Source of the DNA: Mastigias papua
Lineage: Eukaryota > Cnidaria > Scyphozoa > Rhizostomeae > Mastigiidae
Assembly (NCBI GenBank): GCA_964019165.1
Contig: OZ025282.1
Span: 11,172,229-11,236,228 of the forward strand
DNA length: 64,000 nt
Direction of reading: 5' to 3'
Below the pieces are notes generated by a model. It was not told where the DNA came from, ran no database searches, and was given only the letters and a program-made list of their open reading frames with translations. Both the position numbers and the translations under genes were made by a program. Below are positions 1-37,796 of the stretch, in pieces. Every line of letters starts with the position of its first letter. Within the stretch, counting starts at the first letter, position 1.

Positions 1-238
1 ATTTTCATCACCATATCCAATACATTCTAAATTAGGTTCAAGAGGTTTAACAACTATTGCTTCTTTGTAGATAAAACAATGTGTATGGATAATATTTTGA
101 TTCTGCATTTGTGCGCTTGAGACAAAGCCTTTGATATGTCCTGTCACTGCAGGGGCACAATCTGTACAAATGCCAAAATAATGTTTCCAGTGCAATCCAC
201 AATACCCCAAATATGAATTCAATACATCAAGTACATCT
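1..238 (-). mobile_element. hAT transposase fragment (Buster/ZBED5-like), middle-to-C-terminal part
   Basis: The minus strand, read with one stop, gives a hAT transposase segment of the ZBED5/FAM200 type. It contains a DVLDVLNSYL stretch, then GLHWKHYFGICTDCAPAVTG, matching the family pattern GICTDGAPSMTG, and then a THCFIYKEAIV block that corresponds to the usual THC-x-H-RE region. The expected Gly is Cys in CTDCAP. The fragment runs off the left edge. It is the continuation of the fragment at 2470-3524, and the two are separated by an inserted Gypsy remnant. It is a dead copy, because an in-frame stop precedes DVLD. Family assignment rests on motif memory and no search was run. Confidence 0.7.
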
Positions 239-261
239 TATCCTATAATATTTGCCTTACT

Positions 262-985
262 CATCAAAGTACTGACTAATTCGTTTATGGAACACCTCTT
301 GAGCAGATAGTATTTCGAAAGGCCTTCTCAGGAATCTTTAACGACCAAAGGGTGTGTTGAGAGTTGCTAGCATGGAAGTCTCTTTATGCAATGGAATCTG
401 CCAATACCAAGGGTTAGCAAGAAGTTTTGTGAAAAACTTTGCGTCGGCAATTCTTCCTGAAATTCCTTCCCATGATGACAATTGAAAATGCTCCCTTTTG
501 ATTGCTTTGTTGAGATCACGAGGACCTAGACAAATTCTCAATGTGCCATTTGGCTTTTCGACAATAACAAGGGAATGTACCCACTCAGTTGGTATGTCTA
601 TTTTTGCTATAACACCATCTTTTTCCATCCTGACAAGTTCATGTTTTAACTTTTCACGTATTGTTGCTGATATTTTTCTTGGGGCATGTACTACTGGCAT
701 AACATCAGATTGTATTTGTATTTTGTAGGCTGGTGTTAGATTTCCAAGTCAATTGAAACTATTAGGATACATCTGTAGTAGCACTTCATTCTTTAAAGAC
801 TCACCAGACATCTCCTCAATCTTCTTTACAGTAAAATTCAATGCATCATCTGTTATCCTTTCTTTACTTTTACCCTGTTCTTCTTGAGCACTGCACATAA
901 CTTTGATGAGATTGAGTGCCTTACAAGACTGAAAACCAAGAGCAGTTCTGCTGTCAGTTTCTACTACATAAAAATCTGTCATAAT
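262..985 (-). pseudogene. reverse transcriptase N-terminal half of the nested Gypsy remnant
   Basis: A linker (DFYVVETDSRTALGFQSC, 749-982) is followed after a frame break by RT fingers and palm sequence: PVVHAPRKI, WVHSLVIVEKPNGTLRICL, DLNKAIKREHF, FFTKLLANPWYWQIPL and NTPFGR. After a further frame break comes FLRRPFEILSAQEVFHKRIS. The order and spacing are those of Gypsy RT. The YxDD box, RNase H and integrase are absent because the element is cut off here. Confidence 0.7.
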
Positions 986-1001
986 TTCTTTATCATTGGC
1001 T

Positions 1002-1411
1002 TTAAATTTTGTGCTGCATTTCCCTCAGAACCTTGATTTCAGACCCTCCATAGCCTAACAATTTCATGTTCGTAGGATATAACACTAATTGCTCTTTACA
1101 TCGATTGTTCAGTTGCTTCAAAACTCTCAGAAGCATAACATCTACTTCAGCACCAGTGTCTATTTTCATCTTTACATTACAGTCTTCAACTTGAATAATA
1201 ACTGTCGCTTCTTTGTCTCCAGCTGTCATGCTGGTTTGGTTTGATATCGCCTCGATTACGTATGAATCATCTTCTGTGGTCTTCTCGGGAATCTCTTTGA
1301 TAAATATTTTTGATCCGCATTGCTTAGTCCAATGATTTTTCTTCTTCTTGCATTTTCTGCACTCGATTTCATAAGCTGGACATTGTTTTGGTTGATGACG
1401 ACGTCCGCAGT
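1002..1411 (-). pseudogene. zinc knuckles and retropepsin of the nested Gypsy remnant
   Basis: In the frame following gag there are two nucleocapsid knuckles: CLNCGRRHQPKQC (CX2CX3HX4C) and CRKCKKKNHWTKQC (CX2CX4HX4C). About 60 residues later comes the aspartic protease signature KIDTGAEVDVM, whose DTGA is the catalytic loop. The frame stays open to about 1002 and then breaks. This order, gag-NC-PR, places the sequence upstream of the RT at 262-720 and confirms minus-strand orientation. Confidence 0.65.
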
Positions 1412-2019
1412 TTAAGCATTGATCTGGTTGTTTTTGTTGAAGAGTGTTGCTTCGCTGACTGGAAAGATTTCTTGAGATGGTTTTCTGTTCCTGCTGATGC
1501 TCTGAAAACTTGTGATCTTTTTCCTGTGTACTGCTCCATCATCAGATACTTGTTCAGTTAATGCCTTCATCTGTTCTTCTGTGATTTCCTCTGTTCTGCA
1601 TACATCAACTGCATGTACCATTGTTAAGTCTGCACCTTGTCTTAGCAATCTATCGCGTACTGCATCTGATCTGATTCCTTCTACTATTCTGTAAGTTAAC
1701 ATACCATCCAAGATATCACCAAACTCGCAAATTGAAGCCAGATGCTTCAATTCTGTAACGTATGTGTCAATAATTTCACTAATATGTGGGGATCTTGTGA
1801 AAAAGTTCCTTCTTTCAATGATGAGATTACATTTCGGTATATAATAATCTTCAAATTTTTGGAATAGCGCATCCACGGTTATTTCATCTTCATCGGTATC
1901 TTCGCCCTCCTCATCTCTTACTTTCGGCCACGACCAGGTATTAAATATTTCTCGTCCTTCTTCTCCGATGACAAAATGAAAAGTGGACTATTTCTCTTTC
2001 TCTGATTTAGAAGCCATTG
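1412..2019 (-). pseudogene. gag of the nested Gypsy remnant
   Basis: A methionine at 2019 opens a frame (MASKSEKEK) that meets a stop after nine residues and then continues as gag-like sequence. The continuation includes DALFQKFEDYYIPKCN, the RRNFFTRSPH region and LKHLASICEFGDILDGML, which resemble the capsid part of K02A2.6-type gag. The frame is lost near 1415, just before the zinc knuckles, so at least one stop and one frameshift disable it. Confidence 0.6.
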
Positions 2020-2469
2020 TTGCATCTAAGAACAACCGCATGCTTAGTTTCTACTTTTCCATGAAAATGCGACATTTCCATCTGAAAAGTGCATTTCAAG
2101 CATTTTGCTCAGCGAAAATCAATTTCGAAAGCAAATCCCGAGTCTAGAACACTGCTCCTGAGACACTTGGACTATGGGTTATTCCTGAAATAAGCCTATC
2201 GATAACTGCCGTTTTGTCGCACGTTTCGATTTCTGGTAACATATAATGTTTAACATAGTATCTAGGCGCAATAAAGAAAAGTATTGGCCTAATACTTTGT
2301 TGCAGAAATCAACTCAGAGAGAAAATACGTTTGTTCACTAGATCCAACAACTCAAAAAACTCTCTCCTCCAAACTAACTTTAAGCATAAATAAGTTCAAT
2401 TGAAAAGTAATTCCCTGGACAATTATTAAACAATGAAATTAACGTATCCTTAGTTATAAGTTACTGCCA

Positions 2470-3524
2470 ATTCAAATAAACAAGTCTTTACTATATCCTT
2501 TCTTTGTTTCTGGCAACTCTTTGCAGCACAAGAAGTCATCTACAATAGCTTCATAATCAATAAAACAAACAAATGCAAGGAGCTGTGCTCTGCCAGTGAT
2601 GTCTGTATTCTCATTAACTTGAAGTGCAAAGCCCATGTTTCACTATTTTTGACTTTATATTGCACTCAATATTTCCTGACATTTCTTGAATATGCCTGCT
2701 TATTGTGTTGTCAGAAAGTGGAATTTCATTCACCTCTGATACAGTACCCTCTCCAAACATTATCCTCACCATTTCCTGGCATGCAGGTAAAATGGCAGTT
2801 TCAGCAATGGTATGAGATTTCATTTTCTTTGCAACAATCTCTGCCATAGCACAGCTTGCTTCTTGTACTTAGTCACTAACCATGAACTCTTCAGCAAGCA
2901 AAGAAACCTACCTTTTAGTAAATGCCAATTCTCTTCCTTAAAATATTGTTATTTAATGCCATTTCAGTTTGGCAGTTGCCATAGCACTATTAGCCAGTTT
3001 CTCCCCACAAGCAATACACAATGGTGAAGGGCAGTTTGGATTTCCAGTCCAAGCAAATCCCAGAGCTAGATGTAGTTTTCACAATAATTTTGACAAACTT
3101 TTTTCACAGGTTGATTCCATCATTTACTGGTCATTTTGACAAAACAGCATCACTACCACTGTCACTGGTCTCAGATACTGTCTCTTCACCTCTATCTAAC
3201 TTACTTTTTCAAAAATCTATGTAAGCAACTTGTACTATACAAAAGAAAACTAAACCATTTGTTAAGTGGACACACTTGCACAAAGTAAACAAATGTCATG
3301 CAACCCATGTCACTGACCCACATTTCCTTACTTTCCATTTATGACACTACAAATACACTGTAAATATATTCCATTTACAATATTACTCTAAAACCATTCA
3401 CATACCTGCAAAGGAGAAGTAAATATTACTGTCTATCATAGCATTTGTGAAACTTCTGGTGGGGCTGTAGGGCTGCACTGCTTGAACCCTAGGGTTCTGC
3501 AGAACTCTGGTTGAAAAACATTGG
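2470..3524 (-). mobile_element. hAT transposon (Buster/ZBED5-like) N-terminal part and TIR-like end
   Basis: Minus-strand reading with frame breaks gives ZBED5-type landmarks in order. First is a zinc-finger start with PLCIACGEKLANSAMAT (about 2960-3040). Next are KMKSHTIAETAILPACQEMV and PLSDNTISRHIQEM (2640-2847). Last are GFALQVNENTDITGRAQLLA and DDFLCCKELPETKKG (2494-2630). Upstream, the minus-strand sequence beginning at about 3523 reads CAATGTTTTTCAACC, resembling the hAT terminal consensus CAGTGTTTCTCAACC. That suggests the 5' terminal inverted repeat. The other end lies outside the window, so no target duplication can be tested. Confidence 0.65.
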
Positions 3525-4007
3525 CCTACTGTAACTAAGTTGTGGTGTGTGAATCCTATTATTCTACTGCATGCCAGCTCCATCAAATGGTGTGCACAAT
3601 TATGTTTGCCTGTGGTTGCACAAACTTCAGGTAAAATGTGTTGAAAGCTATGATAGGGCATTATTTAACTTTTGAATTGACTATTTTGCAGATATCATAA
3701 TGACAATAGTGTAGTAAAAGTTGCTCTGGCATGCAAGCTATTCAATAAAGAATTTTTAAGGTGAAAAAACAACAGGGTACAACTTAATAGGTTGTACTTA
3801 GCTAGCCAAGAAGTCAAGTGCACACTTAAAGTACACACTTGCACACCTGACCATATGCTTGTGTGCACTCTAGATCTCACCTAAAAAGGCTATACTATGG
3901 AGCCCAGAGGATTCATTCAGTTACTTCTGCCTCCAAGCAAGGATAACACAAATATTGGATAATGTTCAATCATATCCTGGCACAATAATGCTAGAAAGAA
4001 ACCTCTC
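3525..4007. other. non-coding stretch between hAT end and LINE tail
   Basis: I see no supported gene or RNA. The short frames are unrecognised, with no splice-bounded conserved segment. It may include decayed 5' sequence of the LINE that becomes readable at 4008. Confidence 0.4.
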
Positions 4008-4571
4008 ATGCCAGTATACCAAGAAAGAAATGTGGTCCACACCAAATATCTCAGACTTTCTACAACTTCTGGCATTTTCTATAAAGTGCTCCACTATTGC
4101 CCACTTCCAACTCTTGTCAGTCATTACAGCTCACTGTTTTCTTCCTTCCTCAACTATGGCCTCATAGCACAGGCCCTTACTTTTGAATCCTACCTTAATC
4201 CACTGTTTCAATTACAGAAGAAAGTTCTACACTGTATCACAATTGAACCATTCTCAGCTCCCTCAGAACCAATCTTCCAGTCTCTCAAAATTCTCAAACT
4301 TAGGGATACTCTGCACCCAGATATCTTGACATTTGTTTACAAAGCAATTAACAAGTTATCCCCTTCTGACTTCCACAGCTATTTTCATCCTAACACAACT
4401 GTTCATAAAATTGGAGCCCAACAGGCAACCAGAGGTGATCTATTCAAACCCCTCAAATATACTGCTTTACATGGTCTTCAACCAATTCAATATTTTGGTT
4501 TAAAACTTGGAATACTCTTTCCATATTCATACATATCACTAGCTCTGTTGCAGTTTTTCAATCCAAATTGA
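4008..4571 (+). mobile_element. LINE (CR1/L2-like) reverse transcriptase C-terminal fragment
   Basis: An open frame of 187 codons encodes the thumb and C-terminal part of a non-LTR retrotransposon RT. Recognisable blocks are HYSSLFSSFLNYGLIA, SYLNPLFQLQKKVLHCIT, SEPIFQSLKILKLRD, FVYKAINKLSPSDFHSYF and a His/Arg segment before GDLF. It has the usual order for the 3' end of CR1/L2/Jockey-group ORF2. The catalytic YxDD and everything upstream is missing, consistent with a 5'-truncated insertion. It has no in-frame stop until 4571. Confidence 0.75.
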
Positions 4572-5654
4572 AAAATCACATCATTAACTCATATTTATGA
4601 CTGTTTTTCAGCAAATCTTTTTACAAGGTCATTCTCGATTTTCTCATTGGAGTCTCACTGTGAAACATCTGGTGATATTTTTTATTTATTTTACAAAAAT
4701 ATATTATCATTTTATTTCTTTAATGGCAAGGGGGGTGAGCTCTCTTGATTAGTTAGCCTATTTAGAGAGCTCTTCTTCAATCAATCAGTCTTAAACACAA
4801 TCATGTTAATTTCTTCCTTCCTGTCTTCTTTAAGTTTAACTCATTTCTGTGTGGTATGGCATATTGTTCAGTTCAGTTCGTATATCTTTAAATTCTCTGC
4901 ATACAATTTATAACATTTATAAATAATAAATCTAGCAATACAAACAACCTACTAAAACACTTACAAAATTAACAACGATACAGAAAAATTAATACAGAAT
5001 GCAAATACAAGGGTAATAAGTTGTATATAGGGAATTACTTAAAGGAGGAGCTTTCTCAATAGTTATACTAATCGAGGGAAGAGAGAGACCCCCCTGATCT
5101 AAAGGTTCAAATTTGATACACAGTAGATATTTAGTTGTACTGATATTTTATTTTGTAGAATTATATTTAGGATTTATTGATAAATAAATGAAACTGAAAC
5201 TGAAAATGACTTTGACTGCATGCAAGGATTGCCAAACGCGAGAGAAAATCAAATATTGAAGGTTCTGCGTGCCAATACTGTTACATTCCATAAAATCTGT
5301 AATTCTTATAGTAAAGCATACCTTCTCAACCCTCCAATCAAAATTTCCTTTTTCTCTTTGCGCATCTGACACCATATTCTCGCATTTTCCTAAGAGCCGC
5401 CTGAAATTTAATTCTGACTGAGCGGGCGCCATTTTTACAAAAACAAATGACACTTCGTGTCCTCGCATTCATACAGAGGCTTCTGTTCAGATATGTTAGG
5501 GTCCCTACACCCTTTTTTTGTATGATTTAAATCGCCAGATAGCAACCCTAGGACATGTAAAGTGCAAAAATTATTTTAATCCGAGGCACGGTTGCTGAGT
5601 TACAACGCACTGAAGTAGCAAACTCTGGCGATTTTCGCCATATTTCGTGGCAAA
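4572..5654. other. non-coding stretch
   Basis: No recognisable gene. The minus-strand frame at 5148-5468 is unrecognised. The sequence becomes GC-richer near 5560-5700, where the inverted-repeat arm begins. Confidence 0.35.
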
Positions 5655-5709
5655 GTACCGCGGGGGTAGAGGCCTCGGTCTAGCCGATGTTGACGTCATA
5701 GTGGGAACC
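5655..5709 (+). repeat. left arm of a diverged inverted repeat
   Basis: The arm contains AGTACCGCGGGGGTAG, TCTAGCCGATGTTGACGTC and CATAGTGGGAACC. The same blocks occur in reverse complement at 7043-7106, in mirrored order. This suggests the two ends of a non-autonomous DNA element of about 1.5 kb, or two inverted copies of a shorter repeat. The similarity is patchy. Confidence 0.45.
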
Positions 5710-7042
5710 CGTACAAAAGTGACTTGTGTCTCGTATACTAATCACTGTTTTAGTTAGCTTTCAAAAGTAGTTGAAAAGGCTAACAAAGTGAATCCTTCCT
5801 ACGTGTGGATACACTCCTGGCAAAGAGGGATGTATATCCCTATAAAATGTGTAAATCTACAATGATGAGCGCTCTGAGGCAAAGAAATGAAGAGTATCAA
5901 ATTACCTTAGGCCTAGGCCTAGTGGGCCAATCTGAAATAGAGTGTGGTCACGCCACAGATATGTGGCGTCCAGACATCCCGGATTGGCTGAACGCCGGCG
6001 TATTTTATAAGACAAAAGAGGCCATGTATGGAGTTAAGTATGTAAAAAGTATATTGGTGTAAGCATTTTGAGCATTTGGCAAACATCTGTGACCAGCCTG
6101 TCTGTGGCGTACAAAAGTGTCCGATTCTACATTGGCTAATAGGGAAATTCTCAACCAGGCCCTTACATTTCCTTCCACAAAAGATTCTCTAGGCTAACTA
6201 TAAACAGTTCGAAATTCATTCACCAACCTTCGGTGAATAACCTGTCTTCAGAGCTCCGAACAGCCCCACTCAATTTCTGTCTCACATATTTCAGTAAATG
6301 CTGCATCTGCGAGGGGAACGACTTGACGAAGTTCTATGTCTTCCTTAGAATCAAAGCCACTACTAGGTTCTGCAGCTACAACCATTTTAGAACGACAGAT
6401 GCTTTAAAGAATAACAGTAACTGGCAACAATTCCTTCCCTAGTTCCTTGAGTCGGAACACACAATCGGGAAGAACAGTCCTTTCCTAGCAGTGTCGTTCG
6501 AAAGCGACAATAATAACACCAACTATCCAACTTTTAGATACAAAACATGTTCAGTAAACGATGACTTCTATTTATGACTTCTTACCAAACGACTTCAATG
6601 TCCTACCACAGCGAAAAAGATGACTCTCAGCAACGTCCCTACTTCCTGGCAATTTCAACGCCTCACGTTATAAACCAGCACAGCACAGGAACGACAAATT
6701 ACACAGACAAGATAATCACAATAAACAAAGAGATGGTGGCAGCGGCTATGGAGATGGCATAATGCAATAACTGGAAATGTGAATGATAGCGAAAAGCAGA
6801 ACCAAACAGAAGGCAGAGCCAGTATTTTGCAAAATATTAACACTACCACAAACATACCATATACCTAATTATTTCTTTCTTATATTTCACGCCATATTCA
6901 TATAAACCATCAGAATAGTTGTAATCACTACTACTGCAGGATGATGTAGGACATTTGGGCAAAATCATGACTTAATTCTAGCGAATTCAGATAAAAGACA
7001 CCTCAAGATACTTTCTTAATAGTACTTCGATATAGTCGAATG
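5710..7042. other. interior between inverted-repeat arms, no recognised coding
   Basis: Short frames at 5805-6062, 6233-6442 and 6574-6762 do not resemble known proteins. If the arms are terminal repeats, this is the interior of a non-autonomous element. Confidence 0.35.
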
Positions 7043-7106
7043 GCTTATTGGTCCCCACTATGACATCAAAGATGGCTAGTTTCCATATTCCTAGCTACCC
7101 GGTACT
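7043..7106 (-). repeat. right arm of a diverged inverted repeat
   Basis: The reverse complement reads AGTACCGGGTAG, CTAGCCATCTTTGATGTC and CATAGTGGGGACC, matching the blocks at 5655-5709 with scattered mismatches. Confidence 0.45.
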
Positions 7107-7439
7107 GTGCAACGTGAAAGTGTAACAAATCCCTTAATAACTCGTTATTTAAATCCCAAATGAACTTTTTCTTGCGGACTCGCGTTTAGCGCACAAAAAA
7201 TACGTTATATTAGCTAATGAAATAATAAGATGTGGAGGCACTTTAAGTTAGAAAAGTAATAAAGATGCGGAATTTTCTTGTCTCTAAAGAGAGCATCCAC
7301 TCCTTTGGAGGGCATAGAGGTAGGGGTCGCCCTGCAACATTAGCCAACTTTTTCAAATGTTGTGTGCAATCTAGATTATCGGCCAGTAATGTCATTCCCC
7401 CATAGTACTAGCTGTTCAATAGGTTTTATTTATCAGGAG

Positions 7440-7635
7440 TGCGACCGAGTGGTGAGAGTGATTGACTGCTGAGCGGCTACCTGGTGGCAACAATGGGGAC
7501 GTTAATGGCGGTGGGCAAAGACTCTGGCTTCCCTACCTCACTATGCCAACGGCCCAGGATAAGTGTCCTCTCTACCAAACGCTCCCCAAAGCATGGAATC
7601 ATGTATGGAACTAGCCTTTATCTTCACCTTTCCAC
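7440..7635 (+). mobile_element. SINE-like interspersed repeat, copy 1
   Basis: This stretch shares a long run of similarity with 55165-55335. Both have GGCTACCTGGTGGCAACA-like, TCACTATG, GGATtAGTGTCCTCTCTA-like and CTCCCCAA..ATGGAAT segments in the same order and strand. The 5' end (GCGACCGAGTGGTGAGAGTG) resembles a tRNA-Leu/Ser type A box, suggesting a tRNA-derived SINE. The B box and tail are not clear. Confidence 0.55.
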
Positions 7636-8063
7636 TCAATTTCAACTCTAACACACACTAACCTAGAACACACCTGACCTCAGAGACTTAAGAACATGGG
7701 CACTGCTTAAGTAAAGTATTCCCTCAATATGCGGAAATGAGTGCAGGCGGAGAAGTGCGGATGATACACTCTTCAAGTCGGTGATTTTGATCATTCAATC
7801 TATTGCTAAGAAGCAAGCCGCCAAGAAGTATTCGATCTTTTGTTTATTGCTTCAGTTCACTCTTGCCATGTTTGCTTCTCTGCAACATCTGATAGCTGTA
7901 CTAAAAATCTAGCCAGATTATTGTTGTTGCTATAGCCCAGCCAACTAGTGTAATGTCGGATAGTGATTGTTTCTAGGCAGGTACCCTGTCTCTAGTTTGA
8001 TAAGGTCAACTAATAAATGTTGGTTTTCACTTCATATCGTCAAAGAATAAATTCTGCTATAGG

Positions 8064-8300
8064 GTAAAAGCATAAATCCTCGAATTGGCCCTCTGCGGGC
8101 TTAATTTTTTAAAATAATTTTTTGGGTTGAAGCTAATTCTAGAGGGGGCTCTTATAGGCTCCATTTCTATATAATATTAAATGGACAATCAAAATTTAAG
8201 TATTATTTTTTTGGAATGGCTTCATCATCATCTGGGATGGGGATTCATTCTGGGCTGGGAACTTTTTCGAGGTGGGACGCCAATTCAAGACCTTACGGTA
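8064..8300. mobile_element. MITE, diverged copy of the 61.2 kb family
   Basis: The left end reads TAAATCCTCGAATTGGCCCTC and the right end, in reverse complement, reads TACCGTAAGGTCTTGAATTGG. Both resemble the terminal CCGTAAATCCTCGAATAAGC of the MITE at 61225-61621. An internal GGGGGCT-rich repeat is also shared. Bordering TA dinucleotides fit a TA target duplication. The left boundary is uncertain by a few bases. Confidence 0.5.
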
Positions 8301-10873
8301 CTATGTTACCTTCAATGCACTCAAGTAAAATACCATACAGAGGCCAAGTACTTTTTTCTGTCGAACTTTCTCTTGTCAATGCGTAAGGTTTTTCAGTACT
8401 GAATAATTCCATTAATCCATTGCACTTTGTTGTTGTATGTACATAAAGTAACTCCTCAGTAGCGGGATCTCCAATCAGTGCCAAAAGTCCTTGGACCACT
8501 CATTGACTAATGAAGTTTACATCACAATAATAAATTCCCCGTAAAATTTTACGGCTAGTGAGTGACCCCCTCTCCTCGTAAAACAATGTTGAAGTAAAAG
8601 CTTAGTTGCTAGAGTGCTGTTTGAGGGAAAAATTGACGTGTCTGCTGCGAGTAATCCCTGATTAATTCAACATTGTTCTGGGGGGGGGGGAGAAGTTGGA
8701 GATTGCTCTATGAGTCAAAAAGTAATATAAATATGCCAAGACCATTGGTAGTGATTGTTCGTTGCTAATTTCTTAGCTGTTGGCTGTTGGTAAGCCACTG
8801 TGTCAACCCAGTGTAACCCAGATCCCATCTAGCAGTTGCATGGTTTGACCCTATGCCTATCAATCAGTATGACTCAAACAAAGATATGAAATGTGATTTG
8901 TTTAACTTTGGGGCGATCTTTCAGCGCACTTTACAAATGAAAAGCAACATGGAGATGAACAACTCGTAGCATGGTTTAACCTTATCCGAACAGCTATTTT
9001 TAAATTTGATAGATTAAAGCGCGTACGATTCACAGACCAGTGCTAAAGCTCTACCATATCCTTGTCATCAAAGCTGACATTGTTCTCTCGTTACTCTTGA
9101 TCTTGCAGTCTTAGTGCCTTAGCGATGTGAAGCCTTTCTCATGCAGATACTGAGACTGTGATAATCGTCCATGATTATCAAATGAGTACAATGTAAACTT
9201 CTCTCCAATGACCTTTTAAGGAAGGTTAGCAACCGAATCTGTTTGAGATTAGCGCGGACCACCCTTCTCAAGTTAAAATAGTTTGTTCATAGTATATCGA
9301 ATCTTGCTGACGGACCACCGTACATCATCAGTTATACAAGTAATTCATCGTCGTGGCCCACTGCATAGCAGCTAGTTACAACTTAGCAACCGGAGAAAGG
9401 AATTCAATTGCACCGTTGAAAATGTATTGCATATAGAACCTTCAACTTGTATCCTACCACAACACTTTTCATCAAAAAGCTAGAACATGCTGAAAATCTA
9501 GATCTATTTGTTTCCCCTAATAGTACTTATTGAGACTATTAATGGGACAGAACAGATAATCAGTTACTGACGTGTTTCTTATTCTACACAACACTGATTC
9601 GTTTAAAGAATGATTTCTAGCCAATAGATACTCTTCTACCGCTGCGCTGCAGATTCTGTGACCAAACGTTCTGTGGCTGCACATTCTATAGTCGAAAAAC
9701 CCATGGTCAAATCTACAATGACAAGTTACTCCAAGTATTGTAAAGGAGGTGGAAGCATTGTTCTACTTATCATCTTTTTATATTAGAACACCAGTCTTAT
9801 TTCTCTCTGATATTCAAAAGGGCCCAAAAAATGTCACTAGAAAGAAACTCATTTACAGTTGATCAAAGATTGCTAATCTAATAGGAATATCACTTGTTTA
9901 CTTTTAGAAGAATATCGAATTCTTGAGATCTATCCTTTGTTAATAGGTATCAAAATTTGATAATTTTAAGATATATGTATATCTTTTATGCTTATAACAT
10001 ATATGTAAATGATGGAGAATAAAATTCATAACTAGTCAGTATAGGACTTTTCAGAGCGCACTCATCCTCTATTAGATTGCAAGGCTTGTTATCTTGAAGC
10101 TCTATGGTCTACAGAGGTCTGGATCGAGGTTTTTGGTTCATAGTTCGTTAGATTGATTATCGCATAATTGATTACAAAGTTATTGTTGTCAAGATTGTCA
10201 TGAAAATCAACATAAATTGTATGGCGCGACATTTGACGTCTTTTAATAGACAAAAGCTGAGAGACGATTCGACCTATATTATTCGAAAACTACGAGCCTT
10301 AAATAACAAACACATAAGATTTTAATTCTCTGGACTTGTAGAGGGAAAGGCCATGTTTATTTTGAAACATTTGCATTGGTTTCCCTTAGCAAAATCTGAT
10401 GATGCAAAGTTGGCGGCCTAGATTTGCTCGTGGATTATAAGGTCTGATATTCAAAACATAATTACTATCGATTAAAACGTCTTGATGAATTCGAAGATCT
10501 GCCCGCACATATATAATTAAATCCAGTCGCCAAAGGCAAAGCGAAGGTAATAATAACTGAACAACAAATTGAATACGTTCATTCAGTCATAATGTGATGA
10601 AGAGACCAATTTCAGATATCTTCTTTGTCTCTAGCCAAATTGTCGGAACACAGAATAATCAGATATCGAATGACGCCAAGGTGAGCGCTGGATTCAATGA
10701 TAAATGATACCCTTTAGACTTCTAAATGACCGCATTATTGGATCACCGATTGTTCTCTGAATAATATTCTAGACTGATGACGGGATGATATCTGTAAATG
10801 TTTGTCTACCCCTCTGAGCACGAAATTTTGCTTCCAAATGCTCAGCTCTTATCACAAATGATTATCTATCAAA
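8301..10873. other. non-coding stretch upstream of the ARID3-like gene
   Basis: No gene recognised. A run of ten G lies at about 8680-8690. The frame at 8293-8499 (minus) is open but unrecognised and starts inside the MITE end. Confidence 0.35.
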
Positions 10874-11107
10874 TTGAAAAATTCTCAACGCCATCGCTCC
10901 TCGATTATCAGAGTTATCTACGACAGATTTTCAACGCATGCGAATGTTTGGAACAATTTATCTCTCCGTTTTGAGTTTCATCAGATCTATGCTACTTTGT
11001 GGTCTATCAATTATGCCGCACGGGCTCGGTCTAGTGCGCCTGTTGAAAGTATGAACGATAATCAAGGCTTTATGCGTTTGGACAATATTATCAACATATC
11101 AAAATTA
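10874..11107 (+). other. possible 5' untranslated exon of the ARID3-like gene
   Basis: This stretch ends at a good donor (TTAG|gtgagc at 11107/11108), and a plausible acceptor (cccacag) ends at 11176. Removing that 69-nt intron would place the sequence in the 5' leader of the ARID3-like mRNA. Its open frame does not join the coding frame: reading across the junction reaches a stop at once. It can therefore only be untranslated or an upstream ORF. No TATA or initiator evidence settles the transcription start. Confidence 0.3.
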
Positions 11108-11227
11108 GGTGAGCGTGGGACGGAGAGTCAGTACTGAGAAAACGTATTTTGTTGATCTACTAATAGTAACCCACAGAAGCCAGGGGCAGATTTATTACAT
11201 AAACTGAAGGTGTTCGCGTTAGCAAAA

Positions 11228-37790
<26,563 letters not shown>

Positions 37791-37791
<1 letters not shown>

Positions 37792-37796
37792 ATAAA
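37791..37796 (+). terminator. poly(A) signal candidate overlapping the ARID3-like stop
   Basis: AATAAA starts at the last base of the TGA stop. It would give an extremely short 3' UTR, so a later AATAAA at about 38143 may be the one used. Confidence 0.35.

Larger units (their letters stand above)
239..2470 (-). mobile_element. decayed Ty3/Gypsy (K02A2.6-like) element nested in a hAT transposon
   Basis: On the minus strand, gag, two CCHC knuckles, a protease motif and the N-terminal half of reverse transcriptase follow in canonical order from about 2019 down to about 262. Stops and frameshifts break the order. The RT ends abruptly after the conserved VFHKRISQYFDE stretch, and the flanking hAT reading resumes immediately, so the element is truncated inside RT. 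The region 2020-2470 has no coding match and is probably the 5' leader or LTR, but I could not define an LTR edge. The outer boundaries are approximate. Confidence 0.65.

Noticed and set aside
8293..8499. Minus-strand open frame of 68 codons
   Set aside because: Begins at a MITE end, resembles no family I know and has no splice context.
10874..11137. 87-codon frame upstream of ARID3 exon 1
   Set aside because: It starts at TTG, is unrecognised, and reading across the candidate intron reaches a stop. Kept only as a possible untranslated exon.
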